Made by a program: the position numbers and the translations under genes. The notes below the pieces were generated by a model, which did not search any database, was not told the DNA's origin, and saw only the letters and a program-made list of their open reading frames with translations. Shown here piece by piece: positions 1 through 11,539 of a stretch of DNA of 64,000 nt. This DNA is from Trema orientale (taxonomy: Eukaryota; Streptophyta; Magnoliopsida; Rosales; Cannabaceae): contig JXTC01000039.1 in assembly GCA_002914845.1 (NCBI GenBank), forward strand, positions 1,308,935 to 1,372,934, written 5' to 3'. Each line of letters opens with the position of its first letter. Position 1 is the stretch's first letter.

Positions 1-2058
1 TGGTGGAGGGTGGATGCGACCCCGTGCATGGCGTGAATCCAACCTCTCCCCATGATGGCGTTGAAGGAGGACTGACAATCGACGACGACGAAATCAACAT
101 CCAGGCTTCTGTCGGCGGCGTGGACCTTTAACGTCGCGACCCCTAGCGGGCTAACCTTGTTGCTGTCGAAAGCGAACAGCGGTTGGTAGGTCGGCCTCAG
201 CACGCTTCGGCTCAGGCCCATATTTTCAAAGGTGCTGAGGAATAGGACGTCGGCACTGCTGCCCCCATCGATCAAGACTCTCCCTACCATCGAAGAATCG
301 ATCTGCAGCTTAACCACTAACGGGTCATCGTGAGGCAAATGCACTGTGGCCAGGTCTTGCTGGGTAAAAGCAATGGGGACGGCCGAGGTATGAGCTTGTT
401 CTGTTGCCAGGTGGTTTACTGAGTGGCCCAAACTTCTCAAGCGTTTCACCCTCTCTCCCGTCCTCTTGTGGATATTGTCTTTCTCTTCCCGACCCTGGCT
501 GGGCTCTGATCTGCCTACGATCATCGGCACGATCCTAAGGGTCTGCTGTTCCGATCCCGAGGCTTGGGTCTGCTTCCCCTTGTCTTGCCCAGCGGAGTCC
601 TTTTTGGCTTGCCCGTCCACCTTCACGTACTGTTTTAGCTTGCCGGCCTGGATCGCCATCATTACTTGTGCGTAGAGGTTACGGCAATGAACAGTATCGT
701 GCCCATGGTCCCTGTGGAACTGGCAGTATCTATTCTTGTTCTTCATGTGGTCAGGGACGCTGGACTTTGGAGGGTCTTTGAAAATACCCTTATATTTGTT
801 ATGGAGGAAGATGACGTCAATCGTCGTGTTGAGTTCGAACTTCGGCAGGGGCTCTCTGAATGTCTTCCTCTTCTTGCCGGTCTCTGTGTCGGCCTGCCCA
901 GGGGATGCCTTCGGCGCCGTCGTTTGAGCTGGCGCGGACCTTTTCGTTCCCTGGGTGGCTGGGGTCTGTGCTGGCGCGGGCGTGGTCGTGATAGCCGCCG
1001 AAGCTTTGGGCGCTCTCTGGTGGCTCTCCAACACTCAGAAGACCCCTTCGGATTTCGCCTGGACGTCAGCCATGTCGTACGGCAGATTCAGGAGTAAGTG
1101 GTCAAACAACATCGAACCTGGTTGAAGTCCTCTGACGAAAGAGCTCGCGGCCTGGACGGTGTCGGCGTCGTGTATCATGGACATTATGTCCAAGAAACGA
1201 GACAGATAGTCCCTCGGAGACTCGGTCGCGGACTGCTCCATTCGGTCCAGGTCCCGCATCGTCTTTTGTTGCCTTCTGGCGCCCGCGCACTGCTTCAGGA
1301 ACATCTTGCAAAAGTCTTCGAACCCGTTAATGGAGCACTCGGGGAGCTGCCTGAACCATAACAGGGCGGGCCCTACCAGGGTAGTGGAGAAAACTTTGCA
1401 GATTATTGCTTCGTTCCTAGTTTCCAAGGCCATCTTCTGCTGGAATTGATATATGTGGTCGAGGGGGTCGGTCTTTCTCTCGAACGGTTTCATAGTTAGA
1501 GTCGTGAAGTCCTTCGGTTTGGGTTCCGACTGAATCCAATCAGCGAAGGCCGTTCGGCTAATCCCACGCACGGCCTGTTCTGCCAAGTCGGCAGGAGTCT
1601 GGCCGTGGTGGGTGCCAAATCGCCGACCCAGCTCCGCCATCATTTCTCGCTTCCAGTCTGGGAGTGGGTCTTCGGGGCCCCTAGGGCGTGGTCTGCCCGT
1701 CATTCCGCCCGCCCGGGGGGGCTTCGTATGGCTCTGTTGTTCCTCGCGCATCGCCGGTTCGGAAGGGATAGGGTATTCCCTACCGGATGGGCTGCGCTGT
1801 CTCCGAGCCTCTTGTTGGACTTCTTCGTCGAAGTCGTCTCGGCGCTCGCCCTTCTAAGCGCACATTGTCCCTACGGATTGCTACTACTTCTTCTCTTAGT
1901 CCCACAACGGCTTGGTGGGCCATCTCCGCTTTCATGTTTGCTTCCGTTAGAGCGGCGAGCATTTGATCCAGTTTCTGTTCCATGCTAGGCCGCTCTTCCT
2001 GGGATCTTTCTTCCACCTCGGGGCGAACGCTTCTCATCATCATTCTTGATGGTGCCAT
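1..2058 (-). pseudogene. Ty3/gypsy gag-protease region (decayed, runs off left edge)
   Basis: Reading on - from an ATG at 2056-2058, the product is a retrotransposon Gag followed by an aspartic protease. The N-terminal part (2058 to about 1855) is a short coiled coil. The Retrotrans_gag-type core lies in 1751-1038 (motifs FCKMFLKQCAG, DYLSRFLDIM, FVRGLQPG). A zinc-knuckle-like segment, YCQFHRDHGHDTVHC, lies near 735-690, and the protease active site, LIDGGSSADVLF, near 290-240. Two lesions are visible. A frameshift near 1850-1857 separates the coiled-coil part from the Gag core. A TGA at 1035-1037 interrupts the core, yet the same frame stays open from there to base 1. The element is therefore not functional as it stands. 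The DGGSS form of the protease is common in plant gypsy elements. Reverse transcriptase and integrase would lie beyond the left edge. GC content is clearly higher than in the flanking DNA. Confidence 0.88.
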
Positions 2059-2111
2059 TAGCGGTCGTATGGCTTTTTGTTCGGGAAGGAGTTGCCAAGT
2101 CTTCACTCACC

Positions 2112-2129
2112 TTCCCACAGACGGCGCCA
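2112..2129 (-). other. primer-binding site of the gypsy element
   Basis: Three bases inside the LTR end, the - strand reads TGGCGCCGTCTGTGGGAA. The TGGCGCC start is typical of plant gypsy primer-binding sites, which pair with a tRNA 3' end. Its place between the LTR and the Gag ATG supports the call. I did not determine which tRNA it matches. Confidence 0.7.
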
Positions 2130-2132
2130 AAC

Positions 2133-2890
2133 TGTTGGGACGATTTTCACCAACTGTCTACGTGTCTCTGCTACCTCTGACTGTGCCCAATATCTGGATG
2201 GATCGGAAGGGCCCCGGGGGGGGGTACCTGCAAAGACTCTCCGATGCCTAAGTCAGATATCAGCTCTAAAAGAGATAGCAGGGAATGAAAAGATTGCTTA
2301 CTTGTTTGCTACGGTGTGTGTGGTATTTATACCTCCGGAATTGGGATCCAATTCCGAGGTTTCTTTTCCAGCGCCGTAGCTCGCTCCCGAAATCACGGGC
2401 TGAGATTGGTACGGTTTGCTCCCTGTCACCAGCTCCAACATGAATTCTGACATAGAGCGGCGACTACAGTTCTGCCGTTCTCTCAGGAGAACGCATTTAA
2501 TACGCACACCTACCCAGGATTGCATTAAATGCCTTGTCTGGGTCTGGAACTGCGTGTTGCCCCCGAGGGTCCTCTAGCAGAAGACCCTTGAGGCTCCTGA
2601 CCCCCAGCTGTCGGGACAAGGGTCTGGTTGGGCCAGGCCCATCCCAGGTCTGGACGGGCTCTGTCTTGACCCGCTTCGACAGCGTGGGCCCAATTACCGT
2701 CACGCGGAGTACTCGTGGTTCCCAGGTGATTTTTCTACTACGTGTCACCTGAATGCACACGTGGCGCATGCTCAAAAAGCGGGCCCCACAGGTGCCCTTA
2801 TGCCTCTTCTTGCTTATTGATATTTACTGGAAGTATAAGACACGTCTGAGTTGCAAGGTCGAGTTGTGCATGTCGCCGAAGCAGCTCCAA
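2133..2890 (-). repeat. 5' LTR of the gypsy element (outer end uncertain)
   Basis: On + the inner edge reads TGTTGGGA at 2133, so on - the LTR ends TCCCAACA, directly before the primer-binding site. The GC-rich block ends near 2890, where AT-rich DNA begins. I could not find a clean TG terminus there, so the outer boundary is approximate and the LTR may be truncated. The second LTR and the target-site duplication lie outside the window. Confidence 0.6.
2324..2331 (-). promoter_or_regulatory. TATA box in the gypsy LTR
   Basis: The - strand reads TATAAATA within the LTR, about 190 bp upstream of its inner end. This is a plausible U3 promoter for the element transcript. Confidence 0.5.
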
Positions 2891-4239
2891 AATTGAAACT
2901 ATATTCTGATATTGGGTTTTGGTTCCACATTGTTTTTTGGGTTTTATTTTGAGTTTCTAATTCATTTAACGTATTCAAATGGGTTAACCACTCATATTGA
3001 TTTGAAATTGTCTCATTTTCATTTATGATTTCATTGCAAAGGAGTCTTTAATCTATAATTCTATTAATTACATTTAGAAATAAATGAGGTGAGAAGAAAT
3101 TGCATTACTCACCTGAGAAAAAGAGTAAAAATTGTCTTGCTTTTGGTCATGCATACAATAAGTAGTGGTATTGTATTCTTTTAGTTGATTTAATAAAATG
3201 TGTTTATGATGTAAGCATAAAAAAGTTACAAATGTGAGGTTGTAATAATAGTCAAAGTTAATTGATGAATATTGATTTTTTCTCCATTATATGCAATATA
3301 TATATATATACACATATTGTTAACGGTGCTTGATCGTACTAGGTGCTATGATCTAAAATTGAGAATTCAAGCCTGTGATGATTGTCGTTTATGCTTTGCA
3401 GTGAGTCTTTGCATATTGATACACCTTGTTAATTGTTAATTTTTACATGCTTTTATTAGTTATGATAATTATTGGGATATTCATTCATTCACATTCTAAA
3501 TACGGTAGTTTTGATAACATAAATTCTTTGAGGGTGCTTGCCTAAATACCTCAATGGATAATATAGAAACCTCTCTATTTTGATACTGGCTTCACTTATG
3601 TACGCTGAAGCCTCAAGAGCTTACCTTAACTTCTTCATTTCTTTTGCTTGGAACTATCTTTTTTTGGTGCTCTTCATTGTATAGAATTTCGTTTTCTTTG
3701 TTATAGCTAAGTTATAAATTTATGGAAGAAAATAGAGTCAAGTATGTCATCTTTTTTAATGGCTAACGGAACTTTAGAGGCATCTGTTGCAGTAACAGAT
3801 TATATGTTGCAGTAACAGATTATGAAAAACAAAGTTTGGTAGCTATAACTGAACTTTGAAGGATAATTGTCCACTGTCCTATAAAAAAACAAAAGGAAAA
3901 AAAATTTAGAATGAAAGATAAAATATTTTAGATATCTTATCAGTTTCAAGTTTAAGAGCATGAATTTGTTTGCCAATTTGTTAGAATTTTTTTAAATGGC
4001 TTCTGGGAAGAGTTTGGAACTATTATGAGAAAGGTTTCACAAGTTGTTATATGTACATTGTTTAAATTGGTGTCTCTTGTAAGGATGTATTCATGCGATT
4101 GCCTACTTTTTCATTTTTGATTCTTATATAATATAGTTAGAAGAGGTTCCATATTGAGTGGAAGCCTTAGTTCGTTTCTCATATTGTATCATGCTTTAAC
4201 TAGTTGGTAATTTAATGCATTTTTAATACGATAGTAATT
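2891..4239. other. AT-rich intergenic DNA, nothing recognised
   Basis: No open frame, RNA gene or clear repeat is supported here. There is a short TA run at about 3296-3312. Confidence 0.5.
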
Positions 4240-5215
4240 GGTAACTAGTTACCAGTCACTGATCTTTGTAACTAATTATTAGTTTGAAATCAGTAACCAA
4301 ATTAATAATGGTAACAGATGTAATTAGTAACTAATTAATATAGATAACAGAAACTAGAAAAACCAATAATCAAATTGTTGTAACTGGTAAACAGAGAAAC
4401 TAGAAAACTAGTAACTTGAGAAACTAATAACTATATAAAAACTGGTAACCAGAAGTTATTAGTTACCACTTACTAGTAACCAGTTATTAGAACTAGAAAA
4501 GTAGTAAATGGAGAAACCAATAACTATATAGAAATTGGTAACCAGTAGTTATTAGTTACCACTTATTAGTAACAAGTTACTGGTACTAAAAAACCAGTAA
4601 TTAGAGAAACCAATAACTATATTAGAAACTAGTAATTAGTAGTTATTAGTTACCATTTACCAGTAATTGGTAACTAGTCATTGATTTTTTTTTTTTAATT
4701 AACCCTTCGTTTAAAATCAGTAACCAAATTAATAATGGTTACCAAGGTAATTAGTAACCAAATTAGTTAACAATAACACAAAAAAAAAAAAACCAATAAC
4801 CAAATTAATTAACGATAATCAAAAAACCAATTATTAAATTGTTGTCATTGGTGACCAGTAATCAGAGAAACTGGAAACTAGTAACTGGTGAAACCAATAA
4901 CTATATCAAAAACTAGTAATCAGTGGTTATTAGTTACCAATAACTGGCTATTGGTAACCAATCATTGATATTTTATAACTGGCTATTAGTTTGAAATTAA
5001 TAACAAAATTAGTAATGATAACCAAAATAATTAGTAATCAAATTAGTTAAAAGTAACCGGAAAAACTAATAACTAAATTAGTTAACAACAACCATAAGAA
5101 CTAGTAACAGAATTGTTGTGACAGACAACTAGTTTCCAAAGAAATCGAAAACTAATAACTGGAAAAATCAATATTTATATTAGAAACTAGTAACCACTAA
5201 CTAAGCTTATAATTA
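4240..5215. repeat. degenerate tandem array of AACTAGTAACCAGT-like units
   Basis: About 1 kb is built of variants of GTAACTAGTTACC and AACTAGTAACCAGT. A higher-order unit of about 245-265 bp occurs three times, starting near 4258, 4705 and 4971. Each begins with a form of ATTAGTTTGAAATCAGTAAC (4971 copy diverged). Within the first unit a 90-95 bp segment with AATAACTATAT and GTTATTAGTTACCA is triplicated (about 4400-4690). The basic unit is nearly self-complementary, so the array can fold extensively. Similar motifs recur near 11700, 58130 and 59660. Confidence 0.75.
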
Positions 5216-5300
5216 ATAACATTTAATAAATGACCAAATTAGCTAGAGGTTTACTTTAGTCATTTTGAAATCGATATAGGTTGTTAGTATCTAGGCAAAG

Positions 5301-5769
5301 AAAAGAAAAAGAAAAAAATTTTAAAAAAGGAAGAAGAGAGAGAAAAGGGAAACTAGGGAGGAAGAGCATGATTCAATAGAAATTATGGTAAAAGAATTTA
5401 AAAAGAAAAAAAGAGTAAAGAGTAAAACGTGAGGAAAAAAAGGAGAAAGAAGAGAATGGTGTTTTGAACCTGCACATGAAAGAAAAAGAAAAAAAAAGAT
5501 ATGAAAAAAAAAAAAAAAAAAAAGAAAAAAAAAAGAAGAAAAAAAGGAAAAAAGAAGAAGGAAAGGAAAAGAAGGAGAAAAAAAAAGAGAAAAGAAAAAG
5601 AAAAAAATTTTAAAAAAGGAAGAAGAGAGAGAAAAGGGAAACTAGGGAGGAAGAGCATGATTCAATAGAAATTATGGTAAAAGAATTTAAAAAGAAAAAA
5701 AGAGTAAAGAGTAAAACGTGAGGAAAAAAAGGAGAAAGAAGAGAATGGTGTTTTGAACCTGCACATGAA
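5301..5769. repeat. recent tandem duplication (289-bp period) in purine-rich DNA
   Basis: The 180 bp at 5301-5480 recur at 5590-5769 with no difference that I can see. The offset is 289 bp, and poly-purine sequence fills the space between. The segment ends in CCTGCACATGAA in both copies. Near identity means a very recent duplication or an assembly artefact. Open frames here on - are low-complexity (Phe/Leu/Ser) and not genes. Confidence 0.85.
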
Positions 5770-6648
5770 GTAAAAGCCAAGGATGCACCAATGACTCAAG
5801 CAGTTTGCTTTTAAGTTATTTTACCGTGCTTTTTATTAAATAACATAATTAAAATAAATGACTTTAATTACAAAATTGCCACCATATCTATTGACCATAT
5901 TTTTATAATTCTTTTAGTTTTATACCATATAAAAAAAAGTATGGAACGTATTTTTCTGATTTTTTTTCTTTCTATACGTAAAACTCAAGAAAACCCTTTA
6001 TTATTCTATGGCAAATTTATCTTAATAAGTATCCAGATAGGACACCCTAATAAAAGGAGAAAAAAATCCAAACACAAACACGTGAAATTAAATTCATAAC
6101 CATACCAAAACTAAATTAAAAAAAAAATCACAGAAAAATCTCTCACATTTTAGTTCTGCATTATTATTATTATTATTATTTTTTAATTTTTTTTTTAAAT
6201 TTGGTTACAAGTTTATGTCCACAAGCTTAGTGTTTGGATACTTTTATCAAGATGAGCTTATTATTTTACACAAATTTCTGAGTTTTTCATAAGTATAAAG
6301 GACGATAATTGATATATGGTTAAATTCTAAGACTTGTTATGATAATAAAAATACTAATGAAGAAATGTGATTATAGGATTCGCAACATATTTCTTGGAAT
6401 ATTGGATTTTTTCGTCAAAATTAGATAAAACACCATCTCCCTGATTCAGATTAGATGCTTGCTACAGTCTGAAGATTATTTTAAATGTTGACCTTATTAT
6501 TTAAATTATAATTATGGTCATAACAAAAGAAAGAGTTATTTTGTTGAATAGGGTTGTTTGTCGATCGTCCTCCGACTTTTATTCGATTGCCATCAGAGTT
6601 AAAAGCTAATACAATAGAGTAGGTTGCTTACTTAGTTATATTTGGATT
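5770..6648. other. AT-rich intergenic DNA, nothing recognised
   Basis: No gene or repeat is supported here, apart from a short ATT run near 6161-6180. Confidence 0.4.
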
Positions 6649-7018
6649 GGGTAAAATGCATAATTTTTTTTTAAAGTTTGGATTGGATGTTTAGATGTTT
6701 TACAATTTAAACTCTGAAATTTGGATTATACAAAATAATACCATAAAATAAAAAAAATTAAAAAATTAATATTCTGAGTTGACTTTTGAATAACTTAACA
6801 AGCAAAAGACAATAATATTCGACTAATTCAGTTTTGATCAAGGATATTATTGTATTTTCATTATTAAAATTGGTCAAAAAGTCAGTCTAGAATATTAATT
6901 TTCACAAATTCTTAGTGTCATAGTATTCTTTTCCAAAATCCAAATTTCAGAATTCAAATTGTTAAACACCAAATTTTAATTTTAATTTTAATATATATTT
7001 TTTTTTTGCAGTTGACCC
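6649..7018. mobile_element. MITE-like element, family A, copy 1
   Basis: The ends are long imperfect inverted repeats. The left end reads GGGTAAAATGCA, then a T run, then ACAATTTAAACTCTGAAATT. The reverse complement of the right end reads GGGTCAACTGCA, then an A run, then ACAATTTGAATTCTGAAATT. The arms are about 80-110 bp. The middle contains GACAATAATATTCGACTAAT and GATATTATTGTATTTTCATT. A related copy lies at 7412-7770. A third partial copy of the right arm follows at about 7047-7130. Confidence 0.65.
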
Positions 7019-7046
7019 TATCTGATTTTCTCAAATTTGAGGTATA

Positions 7047-7130
7047 TTTCAGAATTCAAATGGCTAAACACCAATTTTTAGGCCTTTTTTTTTTTTTTTT
7101 TTCCGTTTGCGATTCACCCTATTTGATTTT
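7047..7130. repeat. extra copy of the family A right arm
   Basis: The stretch with TTCAGAATTCAAATGGCTAA, a T run and ATTCACCCTATTTGATTTTC repeats the right end of the preceding element (about 6945-7035) with a few changes. It looks like a partial tandem duplication of that arm. Confidence 0.6.
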
Positions 7131-7411
7131 CTCAAATTTGTAGTGTATCTCAACTGAGTTATTAATGACAATTATGAGATATGCAGTCTAATCTTATGCA
7201 TTATCTTAGATCGGCTTGACATCGAATATCTCAGGCTCTATCTTTTTTGGTATTTTCTTTGAAATCCTTTACAGGTAAACTAAGATCTTCGTCGAGACTC
7301 AAGATTATAGAGACTCACCCATGTATTTAAAGTAATATTTATGCGTCATTTTGTTTTTTCAATACATAAAAACTCCATACATGAAAAACGGAGGAGATAG
7401 GATGAAAAAAA

Positions 7412-7770
7412 ATAGTAAACAGTAAAAAAAAATACCTTGAGATTTGGGTGTTCTGTAATTTTAATCCTAAAGTGTAAAATAATATCTTGAAATTAATAAA
7501 GTCTGAAAATTAATAACTTTTAAAATAATTTTAACAAATAAAAGACAATAATACTCTCAAAATTAAAGAGAATAATAAGGATTAATCCAATTTTGATAGA
7601 GGATATTATTGTCTTTTTATTACTAAAATTAGTCGAGAAGTCATTCTAAGTATTGATTTTCAGAAATTCTTAATCTCGGGTATTATTTTGAAGAATCAAA
7701 ATTTCAAAGTTTAAATTGCAAATGACACAAATTTCAGGTTTTTTTTTTTTTTTTTTTTTGCAGTTTACCC
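7412..7770. mobile_element. MITE-like element, family A, copy 2
   Basis: Internal sequence matches copy 1 in order: AAAGACAATAATACTC, then GATATTATTGTCTTTTTATT, then TCAGAAATTCTTAAT. The right end is a T run followed by GCAGTTTACCC. The left end has GTAAACAGTAAAAA, a weak inverted match. It is more diverged than copy 1. Confidence 0.55.
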
Positions 7771-9818
7771 AAGAAAAAGTTCAAAATTAGAAATTGCAGA
7801 ATCATCAATTCGTATTTTTGGATTTTTGAAATTTCATTCAAAGAAGATCTTTTTTTTTTTCTTGAGTGAATTCATACTTGGACCATTTTTTTTTAATTTT
7901 TGTTATGAAATGTTTACATAAACGGCCAAATTATGATTCAAACTCCTCTTCTCCCAAATACTCACACACACGCTCAAAAATTTTAGACCAATTGAGCGTC
8001 TCAATTGACTTTCATAATGGGGCCATTTCTTCAAAATAATACTACTTTTGCACTACTTAATTTGTAATTGGAATAATTTATAAACAAAATCGTGATTGTA
8101 AATGATCGTTTAATATTGCTTAGCTTGAAATTCATATAGAAATATTGATTTATTTTACTATTATTATTATTATTTTTTGAGGGAAAATAGAAGTATGGAT
8201 CTGGACAGATTAAAAAGATATACAATCACATCTGATCATATATTGTTTTTCAAGAAAATTCTTATACTTGATCATCAAGAAAAAAACGTTACACCTTATC
8301 ACATCATTTGTTTTTAGAATTATAGATTTTTAAAACTAGATTACGAATCAGTTTTTCAATTTCTTACGAAAAATACCCAGATTTGCGTCCGCAGATTACG
8401 ACTGATGATCGTTTTAAGATTCATTGTCTGATGTTTCGAATTCATCCACCTTTCTTTCTGAAAGTACGATTAACTCTTTTTTTTTCTAAGGCACGAATTT
8501 ACATTTCTAAACAATAAACTTTAAGATAACATATTTTTTATTTAAAAAAAATTGTCAAGGGACTCATTTTTTTTTTTTAAAAATCTTTTTGAAAATGAAA
8601 GACTCAAACTTAAAACAACAAACATAAAAAGGTATTGATTTTTTTTTTTAATACAAAGGTAATTGTACCACTAAGTTAATTAACTAAATTTGGACCACAA
8701 ATACGATAATTATATAATAGATGGTCATGCAAGGTAGTCTATAATGTGTTAGAATCTAATAACAAAAGTATTATATTGTTTGCTAGGGAAAAAAAAAAAT
8801 AGTCTGGTAATTTTTATTTTTTATTTTTTAATGCAAGTATATTATTGTCTTATCATAACAGATAGATAGGTGGCAGATAACTTTAAATACTTTCTTTCTA
8901 GGGAAAATAATATAAGTTTTTTGTAAGCTATAATAAAGTTGGTTTTGGCATAAACGTTAAATCAACGATACCAGCAGCAAAGTGCTTATTCGGATCTTGG
9001 CTGAAAATTAATAGGATGATACTGAATAGTGAATATGATCTTTAATATTCTAATCCGATGCTCAATCCAATGTAGAAGGCATCAAATGTAACTTTGTGAA
9101 ATATTTGACACGTGTTTCAACAAGACACCACGAATAAATTTTTTTTGAAAAAAAAAAACAACGGAGAGCTAAAAATTGGACCAAGAAAGACTGCGAAAGA
9201 ATGAGATTTGTTGATCCTTAGGAAGGACTATGGGAATCATTTTGGAGCCAGTTTGTAGTATTTGGACTACATTTATTAATCTGTAAAGAAAATCAGCGGA
9301 AAGGAAATAAAGGAGAATAAGAGACAATAAATGTGAAGGTCAAGATTCACTTCCTATATAACAAATTAATATGTAAACACATTAAAGAAAGTTTTCTCTT
9401 TCCTATTTCCTTTTCTTTCACAGATTTGCATAAAATGTGTCATGTTGTAGTCTTATCGCTCTTCTGTTGTCAGCAAAAGTAAATATGATTAAAAAATAAA
9501 ATATACAAGGCTATGTACCATAGGAGAGATTCTAGATTTGTGGGAGGATTGAGAGAAGTGGAAGGAGATATAAAATTCTTTATTAGGTAATAGAAACTGA
9601 AGGAGAGAAATAAGAGGTGAAGATACAGATGATAATAAAACCTATGATTACGAGCATATGTGTTATCCGATCCGAATTTAGAGGGGAAAAATTGAACAAG
9701 CGGAAAAAATGATCAGGATAGAGAATAACCGCACCGTTAATATATAAGTATAGTGCAGGAATGATATTGGCATAATCCATATCACAACCTCCCCGATATA
9801 TAGATATATATATATATA
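7771..9818. other. AT-rich intergenic DNA, nothing recognised
   Basis: There are poly-T and poly-A runs and scattered TIR-less AT-rich sequence. A 65-codon hydrophobic frame on - at 9583-9780 has no supporting context and is not called. Confidence 0.4.
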
Positions 9819-9969
9819 GGAGGCGCTATAGTAGGGGTGTCCCTAGATAAGGCCCCTGTTTATACACCGTTTGATGGGAATCTGTGGGAAATCTGTTTAT
9901 ACACAAATTCCCATCAAACGGTGTATAAACAGGGCCTTACGTAGGGACGCCCCTACTGTAGACGCGCCC
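9819..9969. mobile_element. Mutator-like MITE, copy 1
   Basis: This is an almost complete palindrome of about 150 bp. The left arm reads GGAGGCGCTATAGTAGGGG and continues to TTTATACACCGTTTGATGGG. The right arm, reverse-complemented, reads GGGCGCGTCTACAGTAGGGG and continues to the same sequence. It sits in a TA repeat, so the flanking ATATATATA on both sides is compatible with a 9-bp target duplication but not proof. A second copy with a clear 9-bp duplication is at 38798-38969. Confidence 0.8.
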
Positions 9970-9984
9970 ATATATATATAAATA

Positions 9985-10228
9985 GGTTGACAATCCAGTA
10001 GGTATTTTTTTTTTTTACCTATGTGTAGGTATTTTTTTTTTAGCCGTTAGATCATCATCTAATGGTGATCCAACAGTTATAATAATGTGCATGAAAAGAC
10101 GTGCATCATTAATGTTATTTTTCTCTCTAACTTTTTAATATAAAAAAATGTGCAAAAAAAATTTTCATTGGCCAAATAGATACCTATATATAGGTAAAAA
10201 AAAAAAAAAACCTACTGGATTGGTGCCC
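9985..10228. mobile_element. MITE family B, copy 1
   Basis: This 244-bp element has inverted ends CAATCCAGTAGGTATTTTT and, reverse-complemented, CCAATCCAGTAGGTTTTTT. The centre carries AGCCGTTAGATCATCATCTA and AAGACGTGCATCATTAATG. Copies of nearly the same length lie at 14344-14587 and 15980-16217, and an end fragment lies near 31306-31342. The flanks are TA-rich. The superfamily is not resolved because the target duplication is ambiguous in AT-rich flanks. Confidence 0.8.
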
Positions 10229-10619
10229 TATATATATTCACATAAAAAATTTCTTATACATATATTTGTATTTAATTTTACACTACTTATATTCATATAT
10301 TTTTAGTAAAATAACAAGTTTAGAGAATTATATGTACTTATATATTTGAATTTTAGAGTGAAAAAAATATTTAGTATGTTTTTGTGTTCAATGTTTTGTC
10401 AATGATGAAAAAATTTAGTACTTTGATATCTTCTTTTTTTTTTTTTTTTTTTTATGTTAGCATTGTCAACAGGAAATGGGTAATATGATTTTTTCCATTA
10501 TCTGTTGGTTATTCCCCACATTATTTCCACATCTAAAATAATTATTAACAGGACGAGTATGGTATTGCGATTGACGAGAATAGGAATGTTAATTGAAAAA
10601 CTGTCCCTGATTCACCCAT

Positions 10620-11290
10620 GCCATTTGTTGACGGAGGTTTTGTCAACAATGAATTTTGAAATTTATGAAATATAGCTTATGTGTGAAATGAATTAAAAAA
10701 TAAAGCAAAGTAAAAAAGACAAGAATTTTATAGTGGTTCAGCCCCAAAAAAGATGAGTCTACTTCCACTGTTCTTCACTATTTTCTGGAGAATTACAAGA
10801 GTTTCTCTAAGTCTCAAAGTGAGAGCAAAGAGAGAATTATAGAGAGAGCGTATAGTGAAATGATTGTGAGATCGAAAATTATGAGACTAAGTCCCTTTTT
10901 ATATAGATGAGAGTGGTTTTAGGTTTCCTAATTTTGTGACTAGGAAACTACATAATCAGAAAATAAAATTCCGGGTAACAACACAGAATTGGGTAATAAC
11001 TAATTAATAGATTACTTGATCTCTACCCAGAAGCTTGTTTCCTTTTCTTCGCAGATTACCCAAGCTTGTTCTAGTTTCTTTTTACCGTCGATTCAGGTCG
11101 CATGTTATCTATTTGGAGCAGGTCGCACTATTAGTTATTTGCTAATATGCGATCTGGCACATTCTTCTTACAGCCGTTGACTTTCCTTTCCTAGTGTTGA
11201 TCAATGCCGTAGATTAAAGATCGCACAATACCATTCATGGGTAGAGAGGTTAGAAATCCCCTTGGCCCTATAATTTTGAACTCTTCTACT
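10620..11290. other. possible degraded LTR-type relic
   Basis: The block differs from its surroundings. It holds TTTATAGTGGTTCAGCCCC, a GAGAGAG-rich segment and CTTTTTATATAGATGAGAG, followed by GC-richer sequence with GGTCGCAC and CGATCTGGCAC. Phrases of this type occur in LTRs of plant retrotransposons. I see no second LTR, primer-binding site or coding sequence, so the call is tentative. Confidence 0.25.
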
Positions 11291-11539
11291 AAAAGAAGGC
11301 TTATCCTTTTTTCTGTGTGTAAAGTTTTATATTAGTATTGATTTTTCAAAAAAAAAAAAAAAAGAGATAAATTCAAAGTACAAATAATATATATAGCTAC
11401 CAAAAATAGTTAAAACTCCCCAAAAAAATGGTGTATAAAAGCCCAAAAGCTTGTTCCAAACGGGCTCTGGACACGGAATTTGTCCCTATACGGCCCAAAC
11501 TGGGATGGGTTCATGCTAAACTTTTACCTTTTTAGGCTA

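Noticed and set aside
466-1361. several + strand open frames in the GC-rich left end
   Set aside because: They are antisense shadows of the gypsy gag-protease frame on -, which carries the recognisable motifs.
4240-5215. the tandem array as a CRISPR
   Set aside because: Units are degenerate and contiguous with no unique equal-length spacers, and the sequence is a plant genome.
5398-5658. 86-codon Phe-rich frame on -
   Set aside because: It is a low-complexity complement of a poly-purine tract spanning the junction of a tandem duplication.
9583-9780. 65-codon hydrophobic frame on -
   Set aside because: It could be a small membrane peptide, but nothing supports expression and it ends beside a MITE in a TA repeat.
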